The position numbers were made by a program, and so were the translations under genes. Of a DNA stretch of 64,000 nt, positions 1 through 7,449 are shown one piece after another (the stretch's first letter is position 1; every line of letters begins with the position of its first letter). The notes under the pieces were generated by a model. That model saw nothing but the letters and a program-made list of their open reading frames with translations. It did not search any database and was not told the DNA's origin. Source of the stretch: an uncultured Draconibacterium sp. (GTDB lineage Bacteria; Bacteroidota; Bacteroidia; Bacteroidales; Prolixibacteraceae). The stretch is from positions 558,001-622,000 of the forward strand of contig NZ_OY781365.1 in NCBI RefSeq assembly GCF_963676815.1. The letters are read 5' to 3'.

Positions 1-266
1 TAAAGCTTTTTTTCGATAATCTCTTTGGCAAGTTTTAAATCAAGAGCTTGTTCGGCATACATCATTTTTAATTTGCGGTTCTCCTCTTCGAGTTCCTTGA
101 GCCTTTTCAACTCTGTGGCTTCCATGCCGCCATATCGTTGCCGCCATTTGTAAAATGTAGCTCGGCTAACACTATGGTCACGAACAATTTCTTCTACGCT
201 TTTGCCGTTTTCGTACTCCTTCAAAATCGAGGAGATTTGTTGTGGTGTAAATCTTTTCTTCTTCAT
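1..266 (-). CDS. IS3-family transposase OrfA
   Basis: The first 88 codons are visible, starting at the ATG at 266; a stop would fall at the window edge (the next two bases are TA). The protein begins MKKKRFTPQQISSILKEYEN and has a helix-turn-helix (roughly residues 6-48, with SVSRATFYKWRQRYGG) followed by a leucine-zipper-like coiled coil (ELKRLKELEEENRKLKMMYA). This is the standard OrfA layout of IS3 elements: it recognises the IS ends and is fused by programmed frameshift to the DDE transposase OrfB. About 88 residues is the normal OrfA length, so it is probably complete. OrfB would lie to the left. Confidence 0.88.
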   Translation of the reverse strand, partial: MKKKRFTPQQISSILKEYENGKSVEEIVRDHSVSRATFYKWRQRYGGMEATELKRLKELEEENRKLKMMYAEQALDLKLAKEIIEKKL

Positions 267-335
267 CTTCTAACAGTTCAAAATTAACGTTTATTTGTCT
301 ACTTTTAAACTGTCCTTTTTTTGGGGAAGCTTACA
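1..335 (-). mobile_element. IS3-family insertion sequence, partial (orfA end)
   Basis: The element runs off the left edge of the window. Its visible part holds orfA on the minus strand and an upstream terminal segment. Read inward from 335 the end is TGTAAGCTTCCCCAAAAAAA, which begins with the TG dinucleotide typical of IS3 termini. The other end, orfB and the target duplication are outside the window, so the exact boundary is inferred. It appears to have inserted into an older gene, whose fragment reads directly into the IS end (331-456). Confidence 0.7.
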
Positions 336-456
336 CTTCTTCTTTGTACTTTTTTATTTCCTCAAAAATTTTTTCAATATTATAATTGATTTTTATTCCT
401 CCATTTTGAAAGAATTCTTCTTTTTCTTCTATTTTACTATATTCCTCTAATTTCAA
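331..456 (-). pseudogene. Gene fragment truncated by the IS3 insertion
   Basis: From a TTG at 456 an open frame of 41 codons runs into the IS end, where the stop TAA (331-333) is supplied by the terminal TGTAAGC. The peptide is charged and helical (LKLEEYSKIEEKEEFFQNGG... IEKIFEEIKKYKEEV). No good ribosome-binding site is visible, and the frame is the same as that of the cupin gene ending at 493, but separated by its TAG. I read it as the 5' remnant of a gene interrupted by the IS. It may equally be a chance frame in A-rich DNA. Confidence 0.35.
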
Positions 457-478
457 TGTGATTGGTTTTAATGTTGGT

Positions 479-1070
479 GTTAGCGGCTGGTGCTATTCAT
501 TTTCATTTTCTATTTGTTTCCACTTATCTTTAATATTCTTTTCTCCGTCAAAATAGTTTACCTGAGAGTCTTTATTAAAAATCTCAAAAGATGGGGCTAA
601 CAAAATTTTATCCGAATCAGGATATTCAGCTACATCATATCCAATATAAGTCCTTATATCCAAGTAAACACAAGTCAATTTGGTATGATTGTATAATTGA
701 TGCGCTCCAGTTTCCCCCTTTTCAAAAAATATCAAATCTCCGCTATTTACAATCTCTAATCCATCAGGAGTTCTCAATGTTGCGGAGCCAGAAATAATCA
801 TAAAAAGTTCCTCTGCGAATCTATGAAAATGGTAAGGAGCCGAATATTGGTCAGGATTTAATTGTCTTAAATCAAAGTTTAGGTTTTCAGGATTTAGTTC
901 CTTTTTCATTCTCGATACATCTGTGAAAATTCTATAACTATCAATCTTATTAGGACTTTCTTGAAAATCTCTCTGGTCAGATTTTAATATTGTTGCCATA
1001 ATTCAATATTTTTTTGTTGAAATTATTTCATTCCTCAAATTGTTTTGTTGGTCAACCACTTGCCGCTAAC
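479..1070. repeat. Inverted repeat pair bracketing the cupin gene
   Basis: GTTAGCGGCTGGTG at 479-492 abuts the cupin stop codon. Its reverse complement with two mismatches, CACTTGCCGCTAAC, lies at 1057-1070, 58 bases upstream of the cupin start. The pair matches at 12 of 14 positions and includes the bases next to the shared GTTAGC core, so it is specific to this gene. Confidence 0.6.
493..999 (-). CDS. Cupin-domain protein
   Basis: 168-residue single-cupin protein with no signal peptide, so probably cytoplasmic. The first cupin motif carries H57, H59 and E63/E64 (YHFHRFAEELFMIISG) and the second contains GDLIFFEKGETGAH with H100, giving a full set of likely metal ligands. The fold is shared by isomerases, dioxygenases and sugar-phosphate isomerase-like proteins; nothing visible fixes the substrate. 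It stands alone, A+T-rich like its neighbours, and bracketed by its own inverted repeat, which suggests it arrived as a single-gene unit. Confidence 0.75.
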   Translation of the reverse strand: MATILKSDQRDFQESPNKIDSYRIFTDVSRMKKELNPENLNFDLRQLNPDQYSAPYHFHRFAEELFMIISGSATLRTPDGLEIVNSGDLIFFEKGETGAHQLYNHTKLTCVYLDIRTYIGYDVAEYPDSDKILLAPSFEIFNKDSQVNYFDGEKNIKDKWKQIENENE

Positions 1071-1167
1071 GGGAGTTTGCGTAACAACTCTATTTTCTAT
1101 TCTTTTTCTTAATGTAAGTATCTGAATCACAGTATTTATATTTTTCATTAAATAGGTAATTGCGCAG

Positions 1168-1300
1168 CCTTACGGTTTGGCTATGTGGAGTGCGGGACTT
1201 CTAACAGAAATCCTGTCAGACCCGCAGGAGAGTGAACAGAAGGTCTGACTTGTCAGACCGCTAAAACCCCCGCCTGCCATATTACAATTTGTTAGCATAC
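1168..1300. repeat. Structured intergenic element A (attC-like)
   Basis: A ~130-bp, locally G+C-rich element in the 309-bp gap between the cupin and lipoprotein genes. It ends in GTTAGCATAC (1291-1300) and contains the near-perfect hairpin GGTCTGACTTGTCAGACC (1242-1259). Reading the minus strand it shares ordered blocks with element B at 1753-1880: AATATGGC/ATATTGC, CAGGCGGGGGTTT/CAGGGTTC, ACAGGA, GAAGTCC/GAAATCC and CCAAACCGTAAGGC/CCAACCGTTAGC. The arrangement resembles an integron attC site, but the GTTAGC ends do not match the GTTRRRY consensus. Confidence 0.5.
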
Positions 1301-1308
1301 GTTTTTTA

Positions 1309-1662
1309 TTAGTCTTGTTTAAAATCAATGATGTATATATTCCTATAATTATAAGAAGGATATAGTGTTATACATGCTCTTAATTCGTTGTCTTCAGCTT
1401 TTCGCAATTTAACCAACACCGTTTGATTAACTTTGAATGTGTCTTTATCTAAATTTACTGTTTGATAGTAGTTGTTTTCGCTTATTCCAATTTCTTGTTT
1501 CACTATTCGTGAATCATCTGGGAATCTTAAAATGCAAGTAGAACAATTCATGTCGAAGCCAACTATTTCACCAACGAAATACCTATCGAGTGTATCTTCA
1601 TCGTTTTTGTCACAACCGAATGCAAACAAAATAATTAAAAGTAATCCAATACATCTTTTCAT
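1309..1662 (-). CDS. Small predicted lipoprotein
   Basis: 117 residues. The N-terminus MKRCIGLLLIILFAFGCDKN is a lipoprotein signal with the acylated cysteine at C17, so the mature protein would sit in the envelope. The mature part contains a CSTC motif and is otherwise a short beta-rich domain with no family I recognise. The gene is bracketed by GTTAGCATAC (1291-1300) and GTTTGCTAAC (1749-1758), complementary at 9 of 10 positions, and is flanked by the two related structured elements. Confidence 0.65.
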   Translation of the reverse strand: MKRCIGLLLIILFAFGCDKNDEDTLDRYFVGEIVGFDMNCSTCILRFPDDSRIVKQEIGISENNYYQTVNLDKDTFKVNQTVLVKLRKAEDNELRACITLYPSYNYRNIYIIDFKQD

Positions 1663-1752
1663 AATTTTTAGTTTCTAATTAGATGATTTATTTGCTGTTA
1701 AGGTTGCGTTTTATAGTCTCATACAATTGATATGACATCATTTAAAATGTTT

Positions 1753-1880
1753 GCTAACGGTTGGTAAATGTTGCGGGGCGGATTTCGAAGAGCGTTCCTG
1801 TCCGAAGGACACAGAACTGTGAAACGAGAATCCGCAGTTGGCGTACCACTGAACCCTGCTATGCAATATGCACTTAATTA
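1753..1880. repeat. Structured intergenic element B (attC-like)
   Basis: Diverged copy of the element at 1168-1300. It starts with GCTAACGG and runs to the stop codon of the nuclease-like gene. It contains the hairpin TGTCCGAAGGACA (1799-1811) and is clearly richer in G+C than the flanking genes. It follows the 3' end of the nuclease-like gene, just as element A follows the 3' end of the lipoprotein gene on the minus strand. Confidence 0.5.
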
Positions 1881-2861
1881 TGGCATGAGGTTTATTTTTT
1901 CAATTATTTCATTTTCATTTAATTCTATTGCTTTTAGTTTTCCTCTTTTTGATGCTGATTGCTCATGAGGATAAATATCAATCATAAGTACAAAAATGGT
2001 TTTGTTGTTAATTGAAATACAAGGGATACTTTGCTCATTTCTTTGAAAATTAAGTAGTAAATCTGTCTGTGAGGTATTATACACTAACAGATAACCAAAA
2101 GTCTCGTTATAGTCTAAAGTGTACGTATAGAGCTGATTAATTCCATTAATAATATAGGATTTATTTTTGCTTTTATCGGGATTAAAAATTTTTGCATCTG
2201 CTATTAATGGTTCTTCATCGGTCTGAATGCTCACTAAATCCGCTTCACCAGAAATAGATGCTGGTTCTATTGAAAATTCGATTCCTTGGTCAAATAGGAA
2301 TGAATAAAGGTCAAGAGCTAATATCTTTTCTCCTTTTGTAGTTTCCTCTTTCCATTTAGAATAAAGAATTTCACGATTGAACCATTCTGTTCTTCTCTTG
2401 TATCTTATGAGTAATGACAGTAATAATTTTTCATCATCTATTTTTTCATCGATGAATTCATAAAAAGGTTCAACAATATTTTCATGAAAGTTTGATAACG
2501 CATTTTCATTATCATGCCTTCCAAAAATCATAGAACCAATACTAAATTCAATTCTATCATTATCATCTTGGATGCATTTTTTTATTACAAAATATGCAGC
2601 AGCAGCTTCTTCTATTTCATTATCAAAAAGAATTATTTCTCTACTTGCTTTCAATATTTTTTCAGCATCTTCGATACTTTTATAGTATCGATTTTCAATA
2701 TCATCAAGTATACCCTTGAAAACCGTTTGTGATTGTAAAAAATTCCAAAATTGGATTAATGCAAAATGATAATGAAAGTAGTGGCTATTGTCAATTGAGT
2801 TTAACCTCCTAACACGCTTTTGGAGCTTATACCTCAATACTTGAATTAAATTTGAATTCAT
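1878..2861 (-). CDS. PD-(D/E)XK nuclease-like protein
   Basis: 327 residues. The C-terminal half has the residue pattern of the restriction-endonuclease-like fold: E178 (in GEKILALDLYSFLF), D208 (SGEADLV), D222-A-K224 (LIADAKIF) and Q243 in the following helix (GINQLYTYTLDYN), then a hydrophobic strand. The N-terminal ~170 residues are helical and unrecognised. The start codon overlaps the zinc-ribbon gene upstream by 4 bp (ATGA), so the two are probably translated together. The family assignment rests on this motif order alone. A role in defence or DNA processing is inference. Confidence 0.55.
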   Translation of the reverse strand: MNSNLIQVLRYKLQKRVRRLNSIDNSHYFHYHFALIQFWNFLQSQTVFKGILDDIENRYYKSIEDAEKILKASREIILFDNEIEEAAAAYFVIKKCIQDDNDRIEFSIGSMIFGRHDNENALSNFHENIVEPFYEFIDEKIDDEKLLLSLLIRYKRRTEWFNREILYSKWKEETTKGEKILALDLYSFLFDQGIEFSIEPASISGEADLVSIQTDEEPLIADAKIFNPDKSKNKSYIINGINQLYTYTLDYNETFGYLLVYNTSQTDLLLNFQRNEQSIPCISINNKTIFVLMIDIYPHEQSASKRGKLKAIELNENEIIEKINLMP

Positions 2862-3079
2862 ATTTTGAAGTTTAACATTTTTTGTATTTCATTGAATTGT
2901 CGTTCTAATTCTTTCTTAGTTTTTCGAAATGTGTTCATATGGTCTTCAAGTTGAATGTTTCGCTTGCATCCATGACATATTATTACATCTTTAAGCCTAA
3001 TACTTTTTAAAAATATTTGATTCTTAAAATTACATTTTGGACAATCAATATCTATTTCAATCGAATCTAAGTTTATCAT
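2858..3079 (-). CDS. Small zinc-ribbon protein
   Basis: 73 residues with two CxxC knuckles, C13/C16 (CPKC) and C35/C38 (CHGC), that would form one zinc ribbon, followed by a charged helix (residues 45-70). Its stop overlaps the start of the nuclease-like gene by 4 bp and it begins 13 bp after the pentapeptide-repeat gene, so it is the middle gene of a three-gene unit. It may be an accessory or nucleic-acid-binding partner of the nuclease-like protein; this is not shown by the sequence. Confidence 0.6.
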   Translation of the reverse strand: MINLDSIEIDIDCPKCNFKNQIFLKSIRLKDVIICHGCKRNIQLEDHMNTFRKTKKELERQFNEIQKMLNFKI

Positions 3080-3092
3080 TGTAGAAGTTTAT

Positions 3093-3914
3093 TTACTCTT
3101 TGTTGTGTGTAGGTTTTACTAAACTATACAATTCACTGAGTGTCTGATTGTTAAATTTTTCTAAATTCTCACTTAGAATCTCGTCAGGTGTCCTTGCTCT
3201 TTTAATTTTACAGTCCTTTCTTATAACTTGATAAAATTGCTTATTGTTGATTTCAATTGTGTCATTGGTTAATTCATATTTGGTAGCCAAATCCTTGACA
3301 CCTATGTTTCCATTTTTAATAAGGTTTTCAAACCAGTTTTTGTCATTTGTATATGAGTATATTATTTCAGTATTTTCGAAAGTGCATCCTATGAAGTTCA
3401 CTTCCCAAAAAATAGCGGAACTAAAATCACAATTAGTAAGATTTGAATAAAAAAAGAATGTTAAGTAAAATTCTGAAAGATAAAATCGGCTACCATTGAG
3501 TTTTATGTTGTTGAATTCAGTATTGTACAATTTTGCGCAATCAAATTCCCAATTAACCATATTTTCATTGGTGGGAAAATTGTAAATACTACAATGTTTT
3601 AGACTTATTTTGCTCTTATCTAATTGGAAAAGTCTTCGAATAATTCCGTTTAGTCGATGTCTTGATTCTTCAGTATTTAGAAACCGATAGTCATCAATTT
3701 CTTCCTTATACCTTACTATTTTTTCACGTTTCGATTTTACACTTTCATATATAGTCAGAATTATCCCAAAAACAATTAAATCGAATATTAGTCCATGAAA
3801 TTCCACCAAAATATCATGGTAGCTGAATTTTCCATCTGACCAATCGAGTACTAAAATGACTGCAAGAGTCAATGTTGCTGCTACTATGAAAAAATATGTA
3901 TTAGAGTTTTTCAC
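3093..3914 (-). CDS. Membrane-anchored pentapeptide-repeat protein
   Basis: 273 residues. Two predicted membrane segments (about 8-25 and 36-57) are followed by a basic stretch and a pentapeptide-repeat region (about 100-185; e.g. FNNIKLNGSRFYLSEF, NLTNCDFSSAIFWEVNF) expected to form a right-handed quadrilateral helix. The soluble part should be cytoplasmic. It is the first gene of a unit with the zinc ribbon and the nuclease-like protein (13-bp gap). Its last codons contain one arm of an inverted repeat whose mate lies just upstream of the gene (3102-3116 and 3935-3949). Confidence 0.65.
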   Translation of the reverse strand: MKNSNTYFFIVAATLTLAVILVLDWSDGKFSYHDILVEFHGLIFDLIVFGIILTIYESVKSKREKIVRYKEEIDDYRFLNTEESRHRLNGIIRRLFQLDKSKISLKHCSIYNFPTNENMVNWEFDCAKLYNTEFNNIKLNGSRFYLSEFYLTFFFYSNLTNCDFSSAIFWEVNFIGCTFENTEIIYSYTNDKNWFENLIKNGNIGVKDLATKYELTNDTIEINNKQFYQVIRKDCKIKRARTPDEILSENLEKFNNQTLSELYSLVKPTHNKE

Positions 3915-3949
3915 TAAAATATTTGTATCTCTTTAAACTTACACACAAC
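3102..3949. repeat. Inverted repeat pair bracketing the pentapeptide-repeat gene
   Basis: GTTGTGTGTAGGTTT at 3102-3116, within the last codons of the gene, is complementary to AAACTTACACACAAC at 3935-3949, upstream of the start, at 14 of 15 positions. The sequence differs from the GTTAGC-type arms around the cupin and lipoprotein genes, but the placement is the same. Confidence 0.55.
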
Positions 3950-4269
3950 ATGTGTGGAAATGTATAATTATATTTTTTCCGTTAGTATTACTTTGTTTTA
4001 TATCCCTAATTTAGTTGTGTAAATGCATTTTTGTTCTTTTATTTTCATTACTTAAAAAGAAGTAATTTTTGAGGTTTGATATTCAATTGTTTAGTTTTTT
4101 TTGTGCAATAAAAATATAGAAAAAATTGCAGTATAGATTAATCAATCTTCCAAGTTTTTGTTGCATGTCCAGTTACAAATAATGAAGTTTTGGGCAATAT
4201 TAGGAGAAAGCAGGACACTAAGCCCCATCTGTATTAATTAACTAAATTTGCATCTATAATTCTATTTAT
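3915..4269. other. Intergenic region between divergent genes
   Basis: 355 bp, very A+T-rich, with no gene visible. It holds the upstream arm of the inverted repeat (3935-3949), which merges into CACACAACATGTGTG, and a perfect -7-like TAAATTTG at 4243-4250, 20 bases before the plus-strand gene. No convincing -33 element accompanies it. Confidence 0.5.
4243..4250 (+). promoter_or_regulatory. Candidate -7 promoter element (TAAATTTG)
   Basis: Exact match to the Bacteroidota TAnnTTTG motif, ending 19 bases before the ATG at 4270. The expected TTG around -33 is not evident, so it rests on one element. Confidence 0.4.
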
Positions 4270-4557
4270 ATGTACATCACTAATTTTAAGCACTTTCTCG
4301 ATGAAAATGGTAATATTTCAAAAGACATGCCGAAAGAAGCACGTGAACTCGCCAATTTTCTTGCTTTATTAATCGATGATGCATCAACAGGTGATTATGA
4401 TGCTGAACCAACAATTAGGTGCATTGAAAAGAAGTGTGAAGGTCTAATTGTGCCAACATTAATTGAAGATGAAAATGAAATCTATTGGGTCTGTGTAAAG
4501 TGCAAAACCAAAGGTGTAATTTCAAATTGGCGTGGGACAAAATGGGATAATGGGTAA
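4270..4557 (+). CDS. Small zinc-ribbon hypothetical protein
   Basis: 95 residues. The C-terminal half carries C51, C56, C75 and C78 (CIEKKCEG and WVCVKCKTKG), a probable zinc ribbon ending in the motif SNWRGTKWD. The N-terminal half is helical. It is probably cytoplasmic and is the only plus-strand gene of the island. I recall no function for this type of protein. Confidence 0.6.
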   Translation: MYITNFKHFLDENGNISKDMPKEARELANFLALLIDDASTGDYDAEPTIRCIEKKCEGLIVPTLIEDENEIYWVCVKCKTKGVISNWRGTKWDNG

Positions 4558-4655
4558 TAATTCATGTGTTTCTCACAATCTTTCCATGTGATGTATGTTA
4601 TAATTAAAAACCACTGAAAAATGGAAATTAATAGGATGCTGGGAATGGTGACCTT

Positions 4656-4958
4656 TTAAAATTTGAAAAACTTTATTGGCTTAATTACAACTCGTTTACC
4701 TGCATCGTTTACTATTGATATCCTATTACCAAATGAATTACTTGTTAATCTGTATTTATTTCCAATCGTGAGATATTTTGATTTTGTACCACCAATATAC
4801 TCCACATAATCGTTTCTTTTAAGATTTCGCAACCTTTCCATTTTGGCTTCATATTGCATTTGCTCAAAAGAGTTTATTACATCCAATGCTTCTTTCTCCA
4901 ACTTTTTTGCGTTCTCTAACTTTTTTTTAGCCTTTTCATATTCTTCTTGTGTAATCAT
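4656..4958 (-). CDS. Coiled-coil plus small beta-domain protein
   Basis: 100 residues: a charged helical N-terminus (MITQEEYEKAKKKLENAKKL and onward to about residue 48) followed by a short beta-rich domain (RNDYVEYIGGTKSKYLTIG...VVIKPIKFF) that resembles an SH3-like or KOW-type barrel. It has no signal peptide. It follows the 39-residue frame at 4994-5113 by 35 bp and could share its transcript with the HIT gene. The family is not recognised. Confidence 0.5.
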   Translation of the reverse strand: MITQEEYEKAKKKLENAKKLEKEALDVINSFEQMQYEAKMERLRNLKRNDYVEYIGGTKSKYLTIGNKYRLTSNSFGNRISIVNDAGKRVVIKPIKFFKF

Positions 4959-4993
4959 TATCTTGCAAGTCTTGATATTAATTTAGTCTTAAT

Positions 4994-5113
4994 TCATCTG
5001 CTTTTTTCAGTTGCAATCACAACAATTGCTTTTGCCCAGACTAATTTGTAGCTGTTTACATTGCTCCCATTCCGAATTAATCGTAAAAACTGTCTTATGT
5101 ATTCATCAACCAT
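4994..5113 (-). pseudogene. Short reading frame coupled to HIT gene; possible HNH-nuclease N-terminal remnant
   Basis: 39 codons. The ATG overlaps the HIT stop codon as TAATG, a typical translational-coupling arrangement. The peptide contains FLRLIRNGSNVNSYKLVWAK, which resembles the N-terminus of a family of HNH endonucleases from memory, but the rest of such a protein is missing and no HNH motif follows. I read it as a truncated remnant; it could also be a genuine small protein. Confidence 0.35.
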
Positions 5114-5484
5114 TAGTATTTTTGTTTTGATGGTATAACCCCTCTAACACCGCCAGTGGGGTCTTCAACATCACCATCATATCTTGGTATTATATGAATG
5201 TGGCAATGAGAAATTGTTTGACCTGCTGCTTTGCCAATATTAATTCCAATATTAAAACCATCTGGGGAAAATTTCATCTTCAGGTAATTAATAACCGAAT
5301 TAGTTAATTTTTCAATATCTAATTTTTCTTCACTGGTTAAATTAAGATAATTGGGTTCATGTCTTTTGGGAATAATTAATGCATGTCCAATACTAACTGG
5401 AAACTTATCAAAAAATGCAAGTGATAAATTGCTTTTTTCTATCATTCTATTGGGTTCAATATTGCAAAAAGGACATTCAGGCAT
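5113..5484 (-). CDS. HIT-family nucleotide hydrolase/transferase
   Basis: 123 residues, a normal HIT length. The histidine triad is H93-C-H95-I-H97 (HCHIHIIPR), with H95/H97 positioned for nucleotidyl transfer to the catalytic histidine; the N-terminal CPFC (C4, C7) is a zinc-type pair seen in many HIT proteins. It would hydrolyse a nucleoside phosphate conjugate in the cytoplasm; the substrate cannot be told. It precedes, with a TAATG overlap, the 39-residue frame at 4994-5113. It is A+T-rich like the rest of the island. Confidence 0.85.
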   Translation of the reverse strand: MPECPFCNIEPNRMIEKSNLSLAFFDKFPVSIGHALIIPKRHEPNYLNLTSEEKLDIEKLTNSVINYLKMKFSPDGFNIGINIGKAAGQTISHCHIHIIPRYDGDVEDPTGGVRGVIPSKQKY

Positions 5485-5689
5485 TGGATATGGATTAAGG
5501 CACTAAATTACAGAAATCAATTTATTGATTTAATTTTAATCACATTGAATTATTCTAAATAGAAAAGGGCAACTCAACAGTCACCCTTTCAAATGTTAAC
5601 CCCCAAACACACAATACAAGAGGTTGTATTGCACAATAAAGTTAGAGAAATATAATTTGGAAAAAAATACTTGGTTGCGTTTTATTTAA

Positions 5690-6193
5690 CTATTCTTTTT
5701 GGCTTTTCGATTTCATAATAAAGTGCAACAAGTCGTTCATTTGCACCCGTTTCTGCCCCATTATCTCTACATGCGGAATAACACCATCTTTTAACAGTTT
5801 GTAAATCGATGGTCGTGATAATTGAAGAAAATCACATGTTTGATTGATGGTAAGTAATTTGAACCTTAGTATATCGTTATTAAGGGATTCATCTCCTGAT
5901 AATAATATTTGTAATTGCGAATACAATAATATATAACCAACAAAATCGAACTTATATCCCAATCCATCCGACATTTGTTGAACTTCGAACAATAAATTAT
6001 TTCGTTTTAGTTCTTCAATTATTTCATCAACAGAGTTATAACCCTTTTGTGAGTTTTTAAGATAGTAAGTATATTTCGACTGAATCCAGAATGAACTTTC
6101 ATCTTTATAAGACTCTTTTGTTGTTCTGTTGTTGCTCAGTAATTCCTGTTGAATAAACCGTCTAATTGCTTTTTCCGACTTAAAATATCTCAT
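5690..6193 (-). CDS. Excisionase-like helix-turn-helix protein
   Basis: 167 residues. The C-terminal ~50 residues hold a MerR/excisionase-type winged helix (LTINQTCDFLQLSRPSIYKLLKDGVIPHVEI in outline), the module used by recombination directionality factors. The N-terminal ~110 residues are unrecognised. It overlaps the recombinase gene by 4 bp (6190-6193), so the two are one translational unit. This context supports a role in excision or in control of the integrase. Confidence 0.7.
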   Translation of the reverse strand: MRYFKSEKAIRRFIQQELLSNNRTTKESYKDESSFWIQSKYTYYLKNSQKGYNSVDEIIEELKRNNLLFEVQQMSDGLGYKFDFVGYILLYSQLQILLSGDESLNNDILRFKLLTINQTCDFLQLSRPSIYKLLKDGVIPHVEIMGQKRVQMNDLLHFIMKSKSQKE

Positions 6194-7440
6194 TTGAATG
6201 TAAAATATTCTTTGTATTTAATAAACGCATCTTGTGAAACGTCACCTGCAATTTTCATATAATAATGTAGGGTTTCAATTTTACGATGCCCAGTATATCC
6301 CATAACAATAAAAGGAGAAATGCCAGATATTAAACAGTTTGTAACAAAAGTCGTCCTACCAACATGACTACTTACAAGTTTATAAAGAGGTGTTTCCACT
6401 GGGATTTTCTTATTTAAGGTTATTCTTAGTTCTGAAACTTCCTCGGTAAGTCCTGCTTGTTTACAAACATCCTTAATGCAAGTATTATATTGATTCTCGC
6501 CTATTTCCTTACAAATAGCACCAAGTTTGTAATTATATTTAATTAGTATTTTTTTTGCCATTGGATGAAGGGGAATATTAACCGTTGTGGTTGTTTTATA
6601 CATTTGAAAGGAAAGCAATTGATTTTTAACGAAGTACTTGCTAATACGAAAAAGGTCCGAGATTCTAACGCCTGTCAATATTTGAAAAAGAAATAAATCT
6701 TTGACCTTCTCTAAAGTTTTATCTTCAGGTGCCCAATCAATAATTTTTTGTACATGTTCTTTTAACAAAACTACCTTAGATTCAGAATCTTTATTTCGGG
6801 ATATTTTTTGGTATTCCTTATATGCTAAATTCTTATTTACTTTTAATGTATCTGTCAAATAATCCATAAAGGTGTTAAGGACACTTTGATATTTTGCAAT
6901 GGTGTTAATACTTAAATCTTTTTTATCACTTAGATAGTTCGTCAAGTTCTCTAAAAAATCCAGTGTGATATCAGTGGTATATGTGTTTTTATGTTTTTTC
7001 TGTGGAATAAATTCCTCAAGAACAACTTTTAATGTATTGTATTTCTGTATTGTTCGTGACTCAACCCTTTTACTTTTATATTCTACAAATTTATCAAACA
7101 ATTGAAATATGTCCTTCTTAGCATCTTCGCTAATCTTTTGTGAAACGTCATAAATATCAGGTGTTATCTCACCATTATTTAATTCTAAGTTTCTAAGTAA
7201 CTCTTCAATTTCTATTTTCTTTTTTTCTACGAGTAACTTAGCACTTTTCAACGAATGCCTGTAACTTTTAATACCATTTGAATCAAAGTCATTCTTACTA
7301 ACATATTGACCAGTATTCACATACCTACGGATTTTTTTCTTGTTCTCTTTATGTATAAATACAATTTCAAGGTTTACACAACCTAAATCTTTTGAATTAG
7401 TATTTTTCAGAACAAATCTAACGTTTGTTTTATAACTCAT
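6190..7440 (-). CDS. Tyrosine recombinase (site-specific integrase)
   Basis: 416 residues. An N-terminal arm-binding region (about 1-90) and a core-binding SAM-like domain (about 105-205) precede the catalytic domain. Catalytic residues visible are R259 (GVRISDLFRI), K282 region, H359-x-x-R362 (SSHVGRTTF), H385 (GYTGHRKIE) and Y393 or Y394 (LHYYMKI). It would integrate and excise the island. It is transcribed away from the candidate attachment site about 125 bp upstream of its start, the usual placement, and it overlaps the excisionase-like gene by 4 bp. It is not an integron integrase by its overall layout. Confidence 0.9.
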   Translation of the reverse strand: MSYKTNVRFVLKNTNSKDLGCVNLEIVFIHKENKKKIRRYVNTGQYVSKNDFDSNGIKSYRHSLKSAKLLVEKKKIEIEELLRNLELNNGEITPDIYDVSQKISEDAKKDIFQLFDKFVEYKSKRVESRTIQKYNTLKVVLEEFIPQKKHKNTYTTDITLDFLENLTNYLSDKKDLSINTIAKYQSVLNTFMDYLTDTLKVNKNLAYKEYQKISRNKDSESKVVLLKEHVQKIIDWAPEDKTLEKVKDLFLFQILTGVRISDLFRISKYFVKNQLLSFQMYKTTTTVNIPLHPMAKKILIKYNYKLGAICKEIGENQYNTCIKDVCKQAGLTEEVSELRITLNKKIPVETPLYKLVSSHVGRTTFVTNCLISGISPFIVMGYTGHRKIETLHYYMKIAGDVSQDAFIKYKEYFTFK

Positions 7441-7449
7441 ATTTACAAC

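Noticed and set aside
479..1880. Classical integron cassette array
   Set aside because: The GTTAGC-type boxes do not match GTTRRRY, and the only recombinase has an arm-binding tyrosine-integrase layout rather than that of IntI. Kept only as cassette-like.
1768..1968. Plus-strand 66-codon reading frame
   Set aside because: It covers structured element B and the antisense of the nuclease-like gene, with no start signal or family resemblance.
5612..5631. Terminator CAATACAA-GAGG-TTGTATTG after the excisionase-like gene
   Set aside because: Only 8 bp, A+T-rich and without a T-run on the minus strand; too weak to call.
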